Positions 49,867-60,600 of a stretch of 64,000 bases of DNA are shown here, one piece after another. Position numbers and translations under genes: made by a program. This DNA is from Hevea brasiliensis. Its lineage: Eukaryota; Streptophyta; Magnoliopsida; Malpighiales; Euphorbiaceae. Within the stretch, counting starts at the first letter, position 1; each line of letters opens with the position of its first letter. Location: contig NC_079504.1 in the NCBI RefSeq assembly GCF_030052815.1, forward strand, positions 86,717,451 to 86,781,450, in the 5' to 3' direction. The notes below the pieces were generated by a model, which worked only from the letters and a program-made list of their open reading frames with translations, searched no databases and was not told the origin of the DNA.

Positions 49867-49874
49867 TATTTATA
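49867..49874 (-). promoter_or_regulatory. TATA box for the antisense ORF
   Basis: The minus strand reads TATAAATA in the context GACTAGTATAAATAGGGG, about 160 bases upstream of the antisense start codon at 49706. A pyrimidine-rich leader (CTCTCATTCC, CTCTCGTTTTCTC) follows, as in plant promoters. A CGGTAAGGG ... TTTTTTTAG stretch just before the ATG could be a small leader intron. Confidence 0.55.
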
Positions 49875-50148
49875 CTAGTCCGAGCATTTAATGCTCGTGA
49901 GGTTCTAGGCAACGCATCGATTAGTGGGACTCGACAGTTGTTCTGACACTTCTCTCAAATATCCGAATGTTCTGAGATCGGTCAATTGGAGATTGGCATA
50001 ATAAGTTAAATATTTTGAATAAAGGATCAGTTAAGTGTCATTCGTAAAGAACGATCGGATAATCACATTAGAGATCGGAAAATAATCAATGCAAAATAAT
50101 AAGATGATAACCGACAAAATAAAGTCTTTATTTTCAAAAGATCGGATT

Positions 50149-50269
50149 ACATCATTTGGGCGATCTCTAGGGATTGGATTACACTAAAATTGGATCACAT
50201 CATTTCTGCGATCTCTAGAGATCGGATTGCATTGAAAACAAAATACATCATTTGGGCGATCTCTAGGGA
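50149..50269. repeat. three tandem units with a palindromic core in the LTR
   Basis: ACATCATTTGGGCGATCTCT-type units begin at 50149, 50197 and 50244, about 48 bases apart. The middle unit holds the perfect 16-bp palindrome CGATCTCTAGAGATCG (50209-50224); the other two have AGGGAT in place of AGAGAT. Repeats in U3 may act as enhancers, but nothing here proves it. Confidence 0.75.
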
Positions 50270-50472
50270 TCGGAATGTCACATTGTGATCGATTCAAAGG
50301 GTGTCACCGACTGTAACCGAGGCGCTTTAACACCCAATGTGGAGGAAAGCATTGTTGGAACACTCAATGTGATGAGAAGCCGAATGAACTCGGTTGAGCG
50401 ACTCGAGATCGGTACAACCGAGGTCCGCAATACGATCGGTCAAATCCGGTTCTCTCACCATCGCCGCTAGGG

Positions 50473-50655
50473 TTATGCGATCACCGGATCGTAAATTTTC
50501 AGCCGGTGGTTAAAGAAGCTCATCGGAAAGGGATCAAAACCACCATCATGGCCGGAACTTCCACCGAGCAATAGAACAGAAAAGTAAGAAGGAAGAGAGG
50601 AAAATCGATGAAGGAAATGTCTCTCGACGGGGTATATATAGGGGAAAATGAGCAT
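50473..50655 (-). other. second promoter-like site and short minus-strand ORF in the LTR
   Basis: TATATATA at 50633-50640 is flanked by GGGG on each side and works in either direction. On the minus strand it is followed by a pyrimidine-rich leader with CTCTCTTCCTTC. An open frame of 60 codons overlaps (HRFSSLPSYFSVLLL, FFNHRLKIYDPVIA), with internal ATGs near 50551. I do not recognise the peptide. It may be a decayed exon of a second antisense transcript or a chance ORF. Confidence 0.3.
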
Positions 50656-51251
50656 TTTTGTCGAGTAGAAAACGGCTTAACGCCTCGAGAATCAAGGGAA
50701 ATTAATGCTTTGACCAGACGGACGAGAAAATGAGAGAACGGAATAATAGATCTGAAGACGGGAGATTAACATGAGAGATCGTAATAGGAGCGTGTCAAGA
50801 AGAGGGATCTGAAGAAAAAAGGAATAAGAAAAATCCCAAATAACCGTTGTCAGAATCAGAGCCGAGGTAGTTAAAGCGTTGCAGGCGAGATCTCCACCGC
50901 ACGCCTAAGAATCGCCCGCAATGTTGACAGGTGCCAGGGTATGTCATGACAGTCCTGTATATCCCAATCCCCGCCGTCGATCTCACTTGTAAGGACAAAT
51001 CTGGAACCCTTGGATCAAGAGAAAAGACGACAATACCAGCGCCTTTCGCTCTTAGCCCTCAGATCGTTCCGGACAAGAAGATTTGGGACCGTTAGATTGA
51101 AAGAAGAAAAGGACAAGTATTCTGAAGAGAGATCTCAGTCATTCATTTTGATTCTCTTTAATTCCTGGACATCCAATCATGTCCTTCGAAATCTTGACCC
51201 TCCATCTCCCTCAAAATAAATCCTGACCCTTCACGGGGAGCGCCCGATTCC

Positions 51252-51259
51252 TATAAATA
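51252..51259 (+). promoter_or_regulatory. TATA box of the Tat/Ogre LTR
   Basis: TATAAATA lies in the context GATTCCTATAAATACCTGC. A start about 30 bases downstream (near 51285) is likely. It defines the U3/R border of the sense transcript. Confidence 0.65.
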
Positions 51260-52170
51260 CCTGCATGAAAAAAACTGTTCAGGGGACGGACGGACAAAAA
51301 GAAGAGGCTGTTATTATAGCGGAAGAACTCTGAAAACTTCATTTAGTTTGTTATTCCGCTACTTTGAAGTGTTGATTGGAAAAACTTTTGAAACTAGTTT
51401 TCTGAAGTGTTTCTTGAAAAGGATTCTGGATACTGGAACTCTACATTTCTAGTTTGTTCATTATCTGGTCACACCCTCACTTTCAGCCCTTTATCATCTC
51501 TGTTTTCATTCCCACTATCTAAGCTAAACTTCATCCCACTCGGCTTTTATCTTAATCTGATTATATTTTAGCTGAGCTCCCTTCACTTCCCTACGAACAT
51601 CGCCTCTCGTGCTAATCACCCACTATCTTATCTCTATTTGCCACCCCGTAGCTTTTTCAGTAGATTTGGCTCCTCACAGGTAAGAGCTCATATTGCTGTT
51701 TTACTAAGTGTTTACATTTATTTTTCGCACTTTCTTTGTTTCTTCTTACGTATGTGATTTTCTCCAAGTTCATTTTGTGCAAAAGGACCCAAAAGAATGT
51801 TACTCTCGAGTTATCTCTTTAGTGATTAGTCCGTCATTTTATTAATCTTCATCATGCAAGTTTTCCTGGTTCCTAGTAGCGTGTAAATGGTCAGCAAAAC
51901 GAGGTAATCGCAACTTAGGGTCTCTTTAAAGAGAGAACCTAAATAACGCTGCGTGAAAATAGCCAAATCATTAGGTGATGTAAACAACAATTTGGCAAGA
52001 TGCTATAAAGTGGAATAAAACAAAGTAAACGCAAATGTAATAGATCGGTCATTAATAGGTATTGGTAAAATGACCACATGGAAGGTCTTAGTTTTAGGCT
52101 CTTATAATATGTAGTGAAATTAAAATTCGGAGATCGGAAAAGTCCTTTTCGTGCTCCCGTCAACTGAAAG

Positions 52171-52522
52171 AGATCGGAGGAGAGTTTTTATCCTGGTCTC
52201 AACTCAAAATTTTAATAAACATTAAATAGGGATCGGAGGAGAGTTCTTATCCAGTCTCAACTCAAAAATTTTAATAAACGTCTAGAGGAGATCAGAGGAG
52301 GGTTCTTATCCGATCTCCCCTCAAAATTTTAATAAACGTTAAAAGAGATCGGAGGAGAGTTCTTATCCGGTTTCAACTTAAAAGTTTTAATAAACGTCTA
52401 GAGGAGATCGGAGGAGGGTTCTTATCCGATCTCCCTCCAAAATTTCAATAAATAACTTAAAAGAGATTGAGGAGAGTTCTTATCCGATTCTCACACCAAA
52501 TCTTAACCCGTATGCAAAATAA
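52171..52522 (+). repeat. 59-bp tandem array in R/U5 of the Tat/Ogre LTR
   Basis: Six units start at 52171, 52230, 52289, 52346, 52405 and 52464, with spacing 57-59 bp. Each has AGATCGGAGGAGAGTTCTTA followed by CCGRTCTC and AATTTTAATAAAC. The AGATCGG and CCGATCT parts within a unit can pair. Units three and five share CCGATCTCCC while two and four have TCTCAACT or TTTCAACT, which suggests growth by two-unit blocks. Confidence 0.9.
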
Positions 52523-52901
52523 TCTCAGAACTAAAATTTGTAACGTCAATTCACTAAGGAGGTCTCATTTACTTGTGTATCTGAGTGATCCGAATTTAGT
52601 GAAAGATCAAAATTTCCTTTTGAAAAAAAAGGATTAACATTCCCATCCGAGCCCTCTTAACTAATTTATAAAGAACGCAAAATTAAATCTACTTACCCTT
52701 ATTAAGGGACGAGGTGGGGTGCCTAACACCTTCCCCACCCGTTCATGCACTCAACCTAGAATCTCTGTTTTGAAGTGGTTTCATTTTTAATTTATTTTCC
52801 CAAATGGTTTTCTTTAGTTTCCTCAAAACTAAGGTGGCGACTCCTCATTTTTCCCACTTCGTGAGTGATCGTCCGGCGACCACAAAATCCCTTTGCACAC
52901 C

Positions 52902-52918
52902 TTGGCGACTCACTGGGA
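52902..52918 (+). other. primer binding site of the Tat/Ogre element
   Basis: TTGGCGACTCACTGGGA follows the LTR end (TTTGCACA) by two bases. It resembles the TGGCGACTCCGCTGGGG-type site complementary to tRNA-Arg that marks Ogre elements. Confidence 0.75.
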
Positions 52919-53759
52919 CATTAATTTTAACCCTGCCTAGTGGTCCAAAAGTAGATTTAATTTTGTTAGATCAAATTATAGTTAGATGGGCTCATTCGGC
53001 GATGTTTTATACATTAATTATTATTGCTGCTAACTATTTTGTTTTGCCTGTTCTATTTCCTACAGTGCTCTTCATTTCAAAAAAAGGGGAAAAAGGGAAA
53101 AATGGAAAAATAAAATCCCCCTGAATTGGGAAGAGGTAAAGGTGTCCCTTCACACACTGAACACTCACACGATGTCCTCACACACTATGGTCCTAACCCG
53201 GGCTTTCTTACCCTTTTAGGAAAGTAGGAGGGAGTCATGTAGCGGTACCCGTGGGTTTTACCCCGTTAGTATCCGTGAAGGCTTCTGCTCAAATTGAAAC
53301 TCGTTCTATTCACCGTGATACCCGTGGAATTTTCCCGATAATATCATGGGGGTAGAATGGGGCTCTACTGTTTACAGTAGGGGCAATTTGGGAACCTGTG
53401 GCTTTTAGAAAATTAGATCCTGAGCTAAACTATCACAATAGTTGAAAGCCGTAGTAAACTACCTTATGAGATAGAACTATCCAGATAGGTAGCGCTCACC
53501 CGGTATTAGGAGTCTCCCTATTGCAGGACAAAAGGGGCATACTTACTCTTACCCTATTCTGCTTTAATTTCCTTTTGTTCATTTTTTGAGGGTAATCTTG
53601 AATCCTACTAGAACACCTACACTTTTTCCTACTTTGATAAATGTGGACGTGGCACTCACAACAAGATGATTCAAAATTACCCCAATTTGTCTTACTAACG
53701 AATTTTCCGCAGCATTACCAAACCAAGAGTCCTGTAAAAGGATAGGCATCATTTTTATC
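52919..53759 (+). other. leader of the Tat/Ogre element
   Basis: This 0.84-kb stretch lies between the primer site and the ORF1 start. It contains CCCGGGCTTTCTTACCC and GTGGGTTTTACCCCG blocks but no recognisable protein. A 106-codon ORF (52804-53124) overlaps the LTR end and primer site and is a chance frame. Confidence 0.6.
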
Positions 53760-55600
53760 ATGGCATCCTCGAGTCACGATCGGTAAGAGGCTCAAGATGC
53801 TAAACTTTGGTCCAAATCACCATAGGTGGTACCCTCACAAAATGATGTTTCCGAGGCACACGCTAGCTCAATACCTTCACTAGATCCGGATAAAATAGAG
53901 GTCGAATGAACAACCTCGAGGGTCCGTCTAATGGATGGAGGTCGCTTCCGATCAGTCAAGGTGCGATTTGAAGAGAAGTACGGAAGGATTGCAACCTTAA
54001 TGCAAGTCAAGGTCCAAATCACGCATTAAATGCCATGTTGTCGGTTTGGAATTCTAAGCACGGGTATTCTCTTTCAATGACATTGATACTTCCCACTATA
54101 GAAGAATATCGACATTGCTAGGGATTCCTTACTCATTGCGTAACCAGGATCTACCTACACCTCGAGCATAGGCGCACTGAAACGACCGCACATATGTTGG
54201 GTACTCCCGGAAGAAGTGAAGTCAAAAGAAACCGCCAAAGGAAACACGCATGGTTGGTATTGGACATATCTCCGTAAATGGTTAGATCAATGCCTCCGAG
54301 AGAAACAAAGGGATCAAGCTTCGTAGCACTCGCCTTGGGAATCTATGGTCCGATTTTGTTCCCGTGACCATTGGGAATCATAACTTGCAATGCAAAGGAA
54401 GTGTTCGACAGAGAAAGGCAGCAGATCAATCCAATACCGCGATCCTTGCGAGACTTTATTAACCCTTACCATCGCATAACAGGCAAAGGGTCCCTTAAGT
54501 GTTGTTCTCAATCGTTATACCTGATTATCACACATGTGTCCCGTGGAGACAAAGGGGTTGACTTGGTACCTTGACCAACCTCCCATCGAGAGAATGACCC
54601 GTTAGTAATCACGAAAAATGAACAAAGAAGTGGTGGGAACGGATTTTGAGTTTCAATAGCCATGATTATCGTTGGAGGAAGCTGTGGACGCCAAGCCAAC
54701 CCGCTCGATCAAGACAGGGGTAATCGGCCAGGTATCCCTAATTGGAGTAACCGCATACAAGTTACACTCGGCATTGGTAATGAGGCGCTTTGGCTCAACA
54801 CGACCGTGATCAACATCAAAGAATACCACCAAGGTCGCTTACCATGAGCTCAAGGAAGAAGAAGGGTTGAAAATGGCTTGCAAGTCTTGGGAAAACATCA
54901 CTCTGATGGAGAAATCACCCAAAGGCCCAAGTGCCTCGGGCGATTATCTTAAATGGAGAACTGACAGGGACCGAGAACACTCTACTGTAGAATCCAAGGA
55001 CAGCAACCCTCGCCAAAACGCCCTATTAGAGGAAGCTGATAATCGCCTGGTTGACTCGCTATAAAAGGCAAATACCGAGAACTCTCAGCTGCAAGAACGA
55101 ATGAAACAATTGGAGGACCAACAGCAGAAACTTAAGAGAAGGGTGAGAAGACTCGAGGAAGAGGCAAGAGCCGAAAGGATGGAGTTCGAAAAGCAAGAGG
55201 TGCAGTGGGAAAAGGAAAAAGACTCTCTTCAGGCTGAGGCCAAAGGAATAAAAGTGTAATAGTAAGCTTCAGAAAAGATGAAATACCAAGAAATACTCAT
55301 TGAAGAGTATAAGTAAGAAAACAAAAAGAAGAAGCTTGAATTAAAAGAACAAGCACTACTCATCAACGATATCTTGAAAGAGTGTGCTAAAGAAAGGAAA
55401 GAGAAAGAAAAAGTCGCTTCTCTATCAAGGACTGAAAGAGAATGTTGACCACTGAGAGAACAATAGCACAGTGGAAAACAAGAACTATTACTCGAATCCG
55501 AGTATGCCACGAAGCATTCGATCCTGCCAAGCAAGAAGAAAGGTTATATGAGTATCTCGAAAAATGTCATCTCATTATAAAGAACCTCCTGAGCCTAGGC
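53760..55600 (+). pseudogene. Ogre-type ORF1 (upstream of gag)
   Basis: A start MASSSHDR lies at 53760, with a stop soon after. Conserved pieces in order are ALGIYGPILFP (about 54330), NPIPRSLRDF, then KGSLKCCSQSLYL (about 54437-54520), YHQGRLP (about 54826), a WENITLMEKSP segment (about 54883), and a long coiled coil. The coiled coil (55068-55257: QLQERMKQLEDQQQKLKR, ARAERMEFEKQEVQWEKEKD) continues, with stops, to about 55560. This architecture, a globular plant-specific domain followed by a coiled coil encoded before gag, is that of the Ogre ORF1 protein, whose role is unknown. Reading needs several frame changes and passes several stops. About 330 bases of spacer with no recognised product follow before gag. 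Confidence 0.7.
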
Positions 55601-56019
55601 TGATGTAAAGAATATGGTGTACAAATTATTCTGTTAATGAAATGATTTTTGGACCATTGTTTATCAAATACGTGAATGAATAATATGACTCAGTAGGAAC
55701 TCCCTCGCTAGTGTTATGTGAAAAATTGAATGCGCTATATGGACAGTATCATAAATGCGCATTCAATCCCATCATTCACAATGGACTATCGGACGATGCC
55801 ATGATAAAGTTGATGCGATTGTCCTTTAGATTTCAACCTCGCTCTCAAATGCCATCAGATCCTTCGTCTGCATCAGACTTTTAGTTTCTTTGCAAAATTC
55901 AAAATTCATTTAAAATTTTCTTTTCTTTTTTACCCTCACAGAAATCAATATTGCTTCAAACAAAGCAAGTCCGACTAAGCACACTGCTCAGCCCAAGCGA
56001 GTGTACTTAACAAGATCTC

Positions 56020-57450
56020 TGACAAAGAAAATAATGGAAGATCGTGAACAAGTACAGAACCTACAGGGCAAGTCTCCGAATTGAAAGACTGTGTCTCGTA
56101 ACTTATGAGACTAATGAGAGAAATGTCCTGAATAAACCGACCAGAGTCTAGCCTTGCCATTACCTCCTCTACCACCTCCAACAAATGATCCTCACCAAGC
56201 TTCAACTTCTTTTACCTTTCGTCTCCCATCCTGACCACAATCACCGCAATCCTACTACAAATAATGACCTACCTTACTCTCATTACCCAAACTGCTCAAA
56301 ACACCGACCCATACCCTTCAAATGTGATCCTCCAATTCACTTCACCCTCATCTCCGATTGGGGAGTATTCCACGCAGAGGGGAGAAAATAAGTCAAAAGA
56401 AAATGAGAAACTGTCGCTCTAGAGGAAAGATTGAGAGCAATTGAAGGGTGAATATGTATGGCTCGTGGATGTGGCATCACTAAGATCAGTGCGATGTGGT
56501 GGTGCCACCCAAATTCAAGGTTCCGGATTTTGACAAGTACACGGAACTCGGATCCACGCATCCACTGCAACCTATATTGCCAAAATGTCCGCCCTAACGT
56601 AAGATGACAGACTTCTCATTCACTTCTTTCACGAGAGCCTCTCCGAGCGGCTCTAAGATGGTGCATACAATTGCACAGAGCAAGCCGCACTCTGGAAGGA
56701 TTTAGCCGATACCTTCTTGAAGCAATACAAATTCAATTGTGATGCGGCACCCACAAGGAGAGACCTCCGAACATGGCAACGTAAAGATCGGGAAGGTTTC
56801 AAGCAAGATGCCCAGAGATGGAGGGAAAAGGCGGAAGTATATCCCCTGGATCGACAATGAGCTATGCTCTTTGTTCATCGAGACTTTGAAGGCTCCTACT
56901 TCAACTTAATGATTGGAAACACTTCCAACAAATTTCTCCGACATCATCCAAAGTGTGAGAGAATTGAGGCCAACTTAAGAATGGGACGATCGCAGAGTCG
57001 CAGAGAACCTCAGAAAGAAGACTCACACTTTGGCAAGAAAAAGGAGGGTGAGGTACATTTTGTCACCCACAAAACAATTATTCCCATTCCCCAAAATAAC
57101 TACCGCCATATCCTCCCTCTCATGGCCAAACCATCGCAAACATTCCACCTCCTCTCCCAAATTATCCACAACCGCGCCACAATATGCCCCACCTACAAAT
57201 TTCCAACCAAGACCACCTCCTCCGCTCAACCAAGACCACCACAAAATAATCCAAGGCCCCAAGAATCCCGATCCACCTCTTCCCTCCCACTCAGGAAATA
57301 TACCGATACCTTGCTCAGATAAACCAAATTGTACCAGTCCTTAGACCCAATCCAAACCCACCATACCCCGGATGGTATAATGCCACCGCCTTGTGAGTAC
57401 CATGGAGGAGCACAAGGGCACTCAACTGACAATCATGGGCACTCAGAGGA
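56020..57450 (+). pseudogene. Tat/Ogre gag
   Basis: The frames between 56020 and 57450 give the conserved Ogre gag order. A proline-rich N-terminus (PLPPLPPPT) comes first, then KMSAL and DDRLLIHFFHESLS near 56580-56640. ALWKDLADTFLKQYKFN (about 56687), FKQDAQRWREKAE (about 56797) and LMIGNTSNKF (about 56910) follow. After these comes a Pro/Asn/Gln-rich tail. A knuckle-like CEYHGGAQGHS is encoded near 57392. The protein would form the particle that packages element RNA. Multiple stops occur before 56600 and one near 56859, and the C-terminal part shifts frame. Open pieces are 56864-57322 and short flanks. Confidence 0.78.
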
Positions 57451-57559
57451 GAGTGCACGCTTTAATCCAAACGGTGGTTGAAGATCGAGGAAATGGTTCC
57501 TCCCCAACTTTACCTCAAACCCACCGCCTAACCATAATACGGCAAAGTGGTGTAAATAT

Positions 57560-58166
57560 GATAGAGTCTAAGGGAGAAGGATCAACACCAGAAGTGGATA
57601 AGCTGGTTCCTTACTTTAAGGAGATTTTTGCTGTAGCAATGAGGGAAGGCTACCTTTGCCCTCAGGTAGCAGGATTCAAAGAGAGTACGGGGCGTCCTTA
57701 CCATGGGGGGGCAGCCGACCATGAGCTGCGAGATTGTGAGGGGTTTAGGCAAGAAGTCCGGAACTTTTTGTCTCTCAAGGTTCTGAGATGCCAGACAAGG
57801 CTGAAGACGGAAAAGGGAGTGAACACCACTGGATACAGCCAGAATGCTTCTACCTCCAAACCCAGAATCACCTTCTCACCCCTAGTAGCCTCACCGCCAA
57901 GAATCTGTTATCCGAACTCCGCCTCACTCGTCACCAATACTCACGCTGTTCCATGGAATTATAATTTCCAAGTTTTCACTCAGGGAGCGTCAAGCAGTAC
58001 CTCGGCTCCTAGTCTTGTCTCACCTCCGGCACCACCAAAACCATGTTTCGCTCCTCATGAGCACTTCAGGATGACTTATGCTGGACTCACCGGTGACATT
58101 ACTCCCTGCACTAGCCACCCATTATCACAACAAAGCCCTCCACTGAGCAAGAAGTCGAGTTTATAA
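57560..58166 (+). pseudogene. gag C-terminal region leading to protease
   Basis: The frame open to 58166 reads sensibly from about 57580. It contains LVPYFKEIFAVAMREGYLCP, then PYHGGAADHELRDCEGFRQE (about 57694-57755), the second knuckle-like motif. The first Cys, expected three residues before the His, is Arg here. A long Pro/Ser-rich linker with HAVPWNYNFQVF (about 57940) follows. These blocks match the gag-protease junction of Ogre elements. The ORF start at 57393 lies in a frame shifted relative to gag and is not a real start. Confidence 0.65.
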
Positions 58167-58199
58167 CTCGAAGTGGGAGGTGTTACGGGAACGAAGAAA

Positions 58200-59440
58200 G
58201 AGAGAGGAGGAAAGGGTAGGTAAAAATGGGAGAGTCATTAAGAAACACAGAAGAGGAGGTTGAGAAAGCAGGGGAAGTAGAACCTGTTGAGCACAAGGAA
58301 GAGGAAGAACTGCTGCTCCAAATAATGAAACAGAGCGAGTATGATGTGGTGGAGCAGTTGAGATAAACACCCGGATTTCATCAATTATCACTAATCCCGA
58401 GCTCTAAGTCCACCGACAAGCCTTACAAAGAAGCTGGATCAAGCCTTTGTAAACCCCGACATTACTCCGGGCGCTTGAGAAGATAGTAGAACAAATCCAG
58501 CATCCAGCTTTGTAGCCTTTTCTCAAGAGGAGGTAGACTCGCAGCTTAGGGCACAATAAAGCTCTACATGTAATCGTGAAGTGTAAGGGTTGTATAGTGG
58601 CCAAGGTCCTCATCGATAATGGATCACCCTCAATGTATCGCTTACGCTACCTTAGCCAGCCGGCCGACCAATCATATATACGCCGAGTGCTATGGTGGTA
58701 AGAGCCTTTGACTGCATTCGTGAGAGAGGTGTCGAGATATTGACTTGCCAATCCAAGTCGGTGCATGTACTTTCAATGTCACGCCTGTGTGATGAACATT
58801 GAGCCGCTTACACTATGTCGTTGGGAAGGCCATGGATCCATTCTCGCGAACGCCGTTCCTTCGACTTTGCACCAGAAGATCAAATACATTAAGGACGGCA
58901 AAATCATCACTGTAAGGGTCGAAGAAGCCATACTGGTCACCAAGCCGCAATCACTTCCTTATGTGGAAGCGGCCGAGGAATCGTTGGAGAGTTCTTTCCT
59001 TGAACTGCAAGATATCGGGAAGGAGGGGGCTATGGCTATGGTGGCCAAAGTGATGTCGAGGAACGGGTATCAAGAGGGGAAAGGCTTGGGCACCGCCTTG
59101 CAAGGAATCGTGGAACCCATACCGCCATTCGTAAGGTGGGCCGTAGTGGTTTGGGATATGAGGAGGATGCCCTCGTGGATGGGCGATTCTGGAGGAGGAA
59201 AATACTTCGGGATCAGAGGTTTGACCAGAAGATGGGAAAGATGAAAGTAGTCCCAAGAATCGCGGAGATCTTCACCAAACCGGTCATTCAACATCCGGCA
59301 AATACAGAAGAATCACCCGATGATCCATCCATCGATGTCATCCAACTGGACTCCTTGTATGAGGCCCTAGTATCGCCAATAGCTGAGGGGCAGGAGTTGG
59401 ACAACTGGACAACAGAGGATATCCCTGTACTCAATCTCGA
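58200..59440 (+). pseudogene. aspartic protease with G-patch-like tail
   Basis: SEYDVVEQLR (about 58330) begins the region. VLIDNGSPSM (about 58608-58637) is the active-site segment, with DNGS where active enzymes have D(T/S)G or DNGS. The flap side reads DLPIQVGACTFN (about 58739, two joined frames). From 58840 the frame is open: STLHQKIKYIKDGKIITV, LPYVEAAEESLESSF, then a glycine-rich MSRNGYQEGKGLGTALQGI (about 59053-59109) like a G-patch. The frame shifts near 59140 and continues to 59440 as FGLGYEEDALV ... DIPVLNLE. The protease would cut the polyprotein. Stops near 58365-58560 and frameshifts make it inactive. Confidence 0.75.
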
Positions 59441-59623
59441 GTAAAGTACCTTTGGTTATCAACACTTGATCATTTTGTCCATGGTGACAAGTGTAATACT
59501 GTAAATGGACCTTTTCTTATGTCATAAATATAAATTAATTGATAGAGCATTTTAAATCCAATACTCTCTTTCTTTCCTTTTTAATTCCATCCTTATAACT
59601 CGTTCTATTCTTTATTTATTCAG
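59441..59623 (+). other. Ogre-type intron between protease and reverse transcriptase
   Basis: The donor GTAAAGT (59441) follows AATCTCGA, and the acceptor TTTATTCAG ends at 59623 after a pyrimidine-rich tract (CTCTCTTTCTTTCC). The in-frame TAA stop that ends the protease frame lies across the donor. Removing the 183 bases joins CTCGA to GACCATTC and restores an open frame (LNLE-TIHQLTPNNPIDSE) that leads toward RT. An intron at this place, carrying the gag-pro stop, is a known feature of Ogre elements. Confidence 0.82.
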
Positions 59624-60600
59624 GACCATTCATCAATTAACACCTAATAATCCAATAGACTCAGAAATCCCTCTGGCTAATTTTGAAATCCCCATAACTG
59701 CCATTACTTCAAGTGATTCTGAGGAAGAACTTACACAAGAAGACGGTGAAAAGGATGAGCCCTCCCTCGCGCCTTGTGGAGACGAGACGCACACAATAAA
59801 CTTGGGCACTAAGAAGTAAAAAGGAACTTAAGGTAGTAGAGAGTGAAGAATTGGGAGATATGATCACCGCTTAAAGAATTCTCGATGTATTTTCCTGGAG
59901 CTACGATGATATGGTGGGTTTGGACCCTCAGATAGTAACACACAAAATTCCCTTAATTCCAGGAACGATTCCGGTGAAGCAGAAACTAAGGAGAATGAAT
60001 CCCGACACACTGCTCAAAGTTCGGGATGAAGTCAAGAAACAGTATGACGCTGGGTTCCTGGAAGTGGTCAAATATCCCCAATGGGTGGCTAACGTCGTTC
60101 CGGTAATGAAGAAAGACGAGAGAGTCAGGGTGTGTGTTGACTGCAGGACCTTAATAAAGCTAGCTTGAAAGACGATTTCCTCTCCCCACATTGATGTGTT
60201 AGTTGACAATGCTGCGGGATTGGGAAGGTGTTCGTGTATTGATGGGGCATCAGGATACAATCAGATCCCAATGGACGAAGAAGACAAGGATAAAACTGCT
60301 TTCATCACTCAATGGGGAGTAATTTGCTATCGTCATGCCCTTCGGTTGAAAAATGTCGGGGCTACTTACTAGCGCGCAATGGTCACATTATTCCATGATA
60401 TGATGCATAAAGAAGTGGAGGTATACGTGGAAGATATGATCATCAAATCCAGGGGAGAAGAGAGCCACGTTCAGGTGATGAGGAGGGTATTCGAAAGGCT
60501 CAAGAAATACCACTTGAAGCTGAACCCTGCTAAATGCATATTCGAGCTAGATCGGGAAGTTGTTGGGATTCATAGTAAGTTTAGAAAGGGATAGAAGTAG
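59624..60600 (+). pseudogene. reverse transcriptase
   Basis: After the intron, SEIPLANFEIPITAITSSD and TINLGTK lead into the RT domain. The open piece 59911-60168 has KQKLRRMNPDTLLKVRDEVK and QWVANVVPVMKKDERV. CIDGASGYNQI near 60232-60264 holds the first catalytic Asp (60241). ATYQRAM is broken by a TAG. The YxDD box at 60424-60435 reads Y-V-E-D, so one catalytic Asp is Glu. LNPAKCIFELDREVVG ends the palm. Stops at about 59818, 59872 and 60166 and the YVED change show that it is dead. Its role was to copy element RNA into DNA. Confidence 0.85.

Larger units (their letters stand above)
47274..52899 (+). mobile_element. 5' LTR of the Tat/Ogre element (5.6 kb)
   Basis: The LTR starts TGTCGACACCATATTTTGG directly after the gag codons and ends CCCTTTGCACA before the primer site. 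A plus-strand TATA box lies at 51252-51259, so U3 is about 4 kb and R plus U5 about 1.6 kb. U3 holds an antisense ORF (47907-49706) and repeats with GATCTCTAGAGATC. The part after the start site has a 59-bp tandem array (52171-52522). GATCGG occurs very often throughout. The 3' LTR cannot be compared because it lies outside the window, so the left border rests on the broken gag and the TG end. Confidence 0.8.

Noticed and set aside
56937..57344. Proline-rich ORFs in several frames around the gag tail
   Set aside because: Only the frame of 56864-57322 continues gag; the others are overlapping shadows of CCA/CAA-rich sequence.
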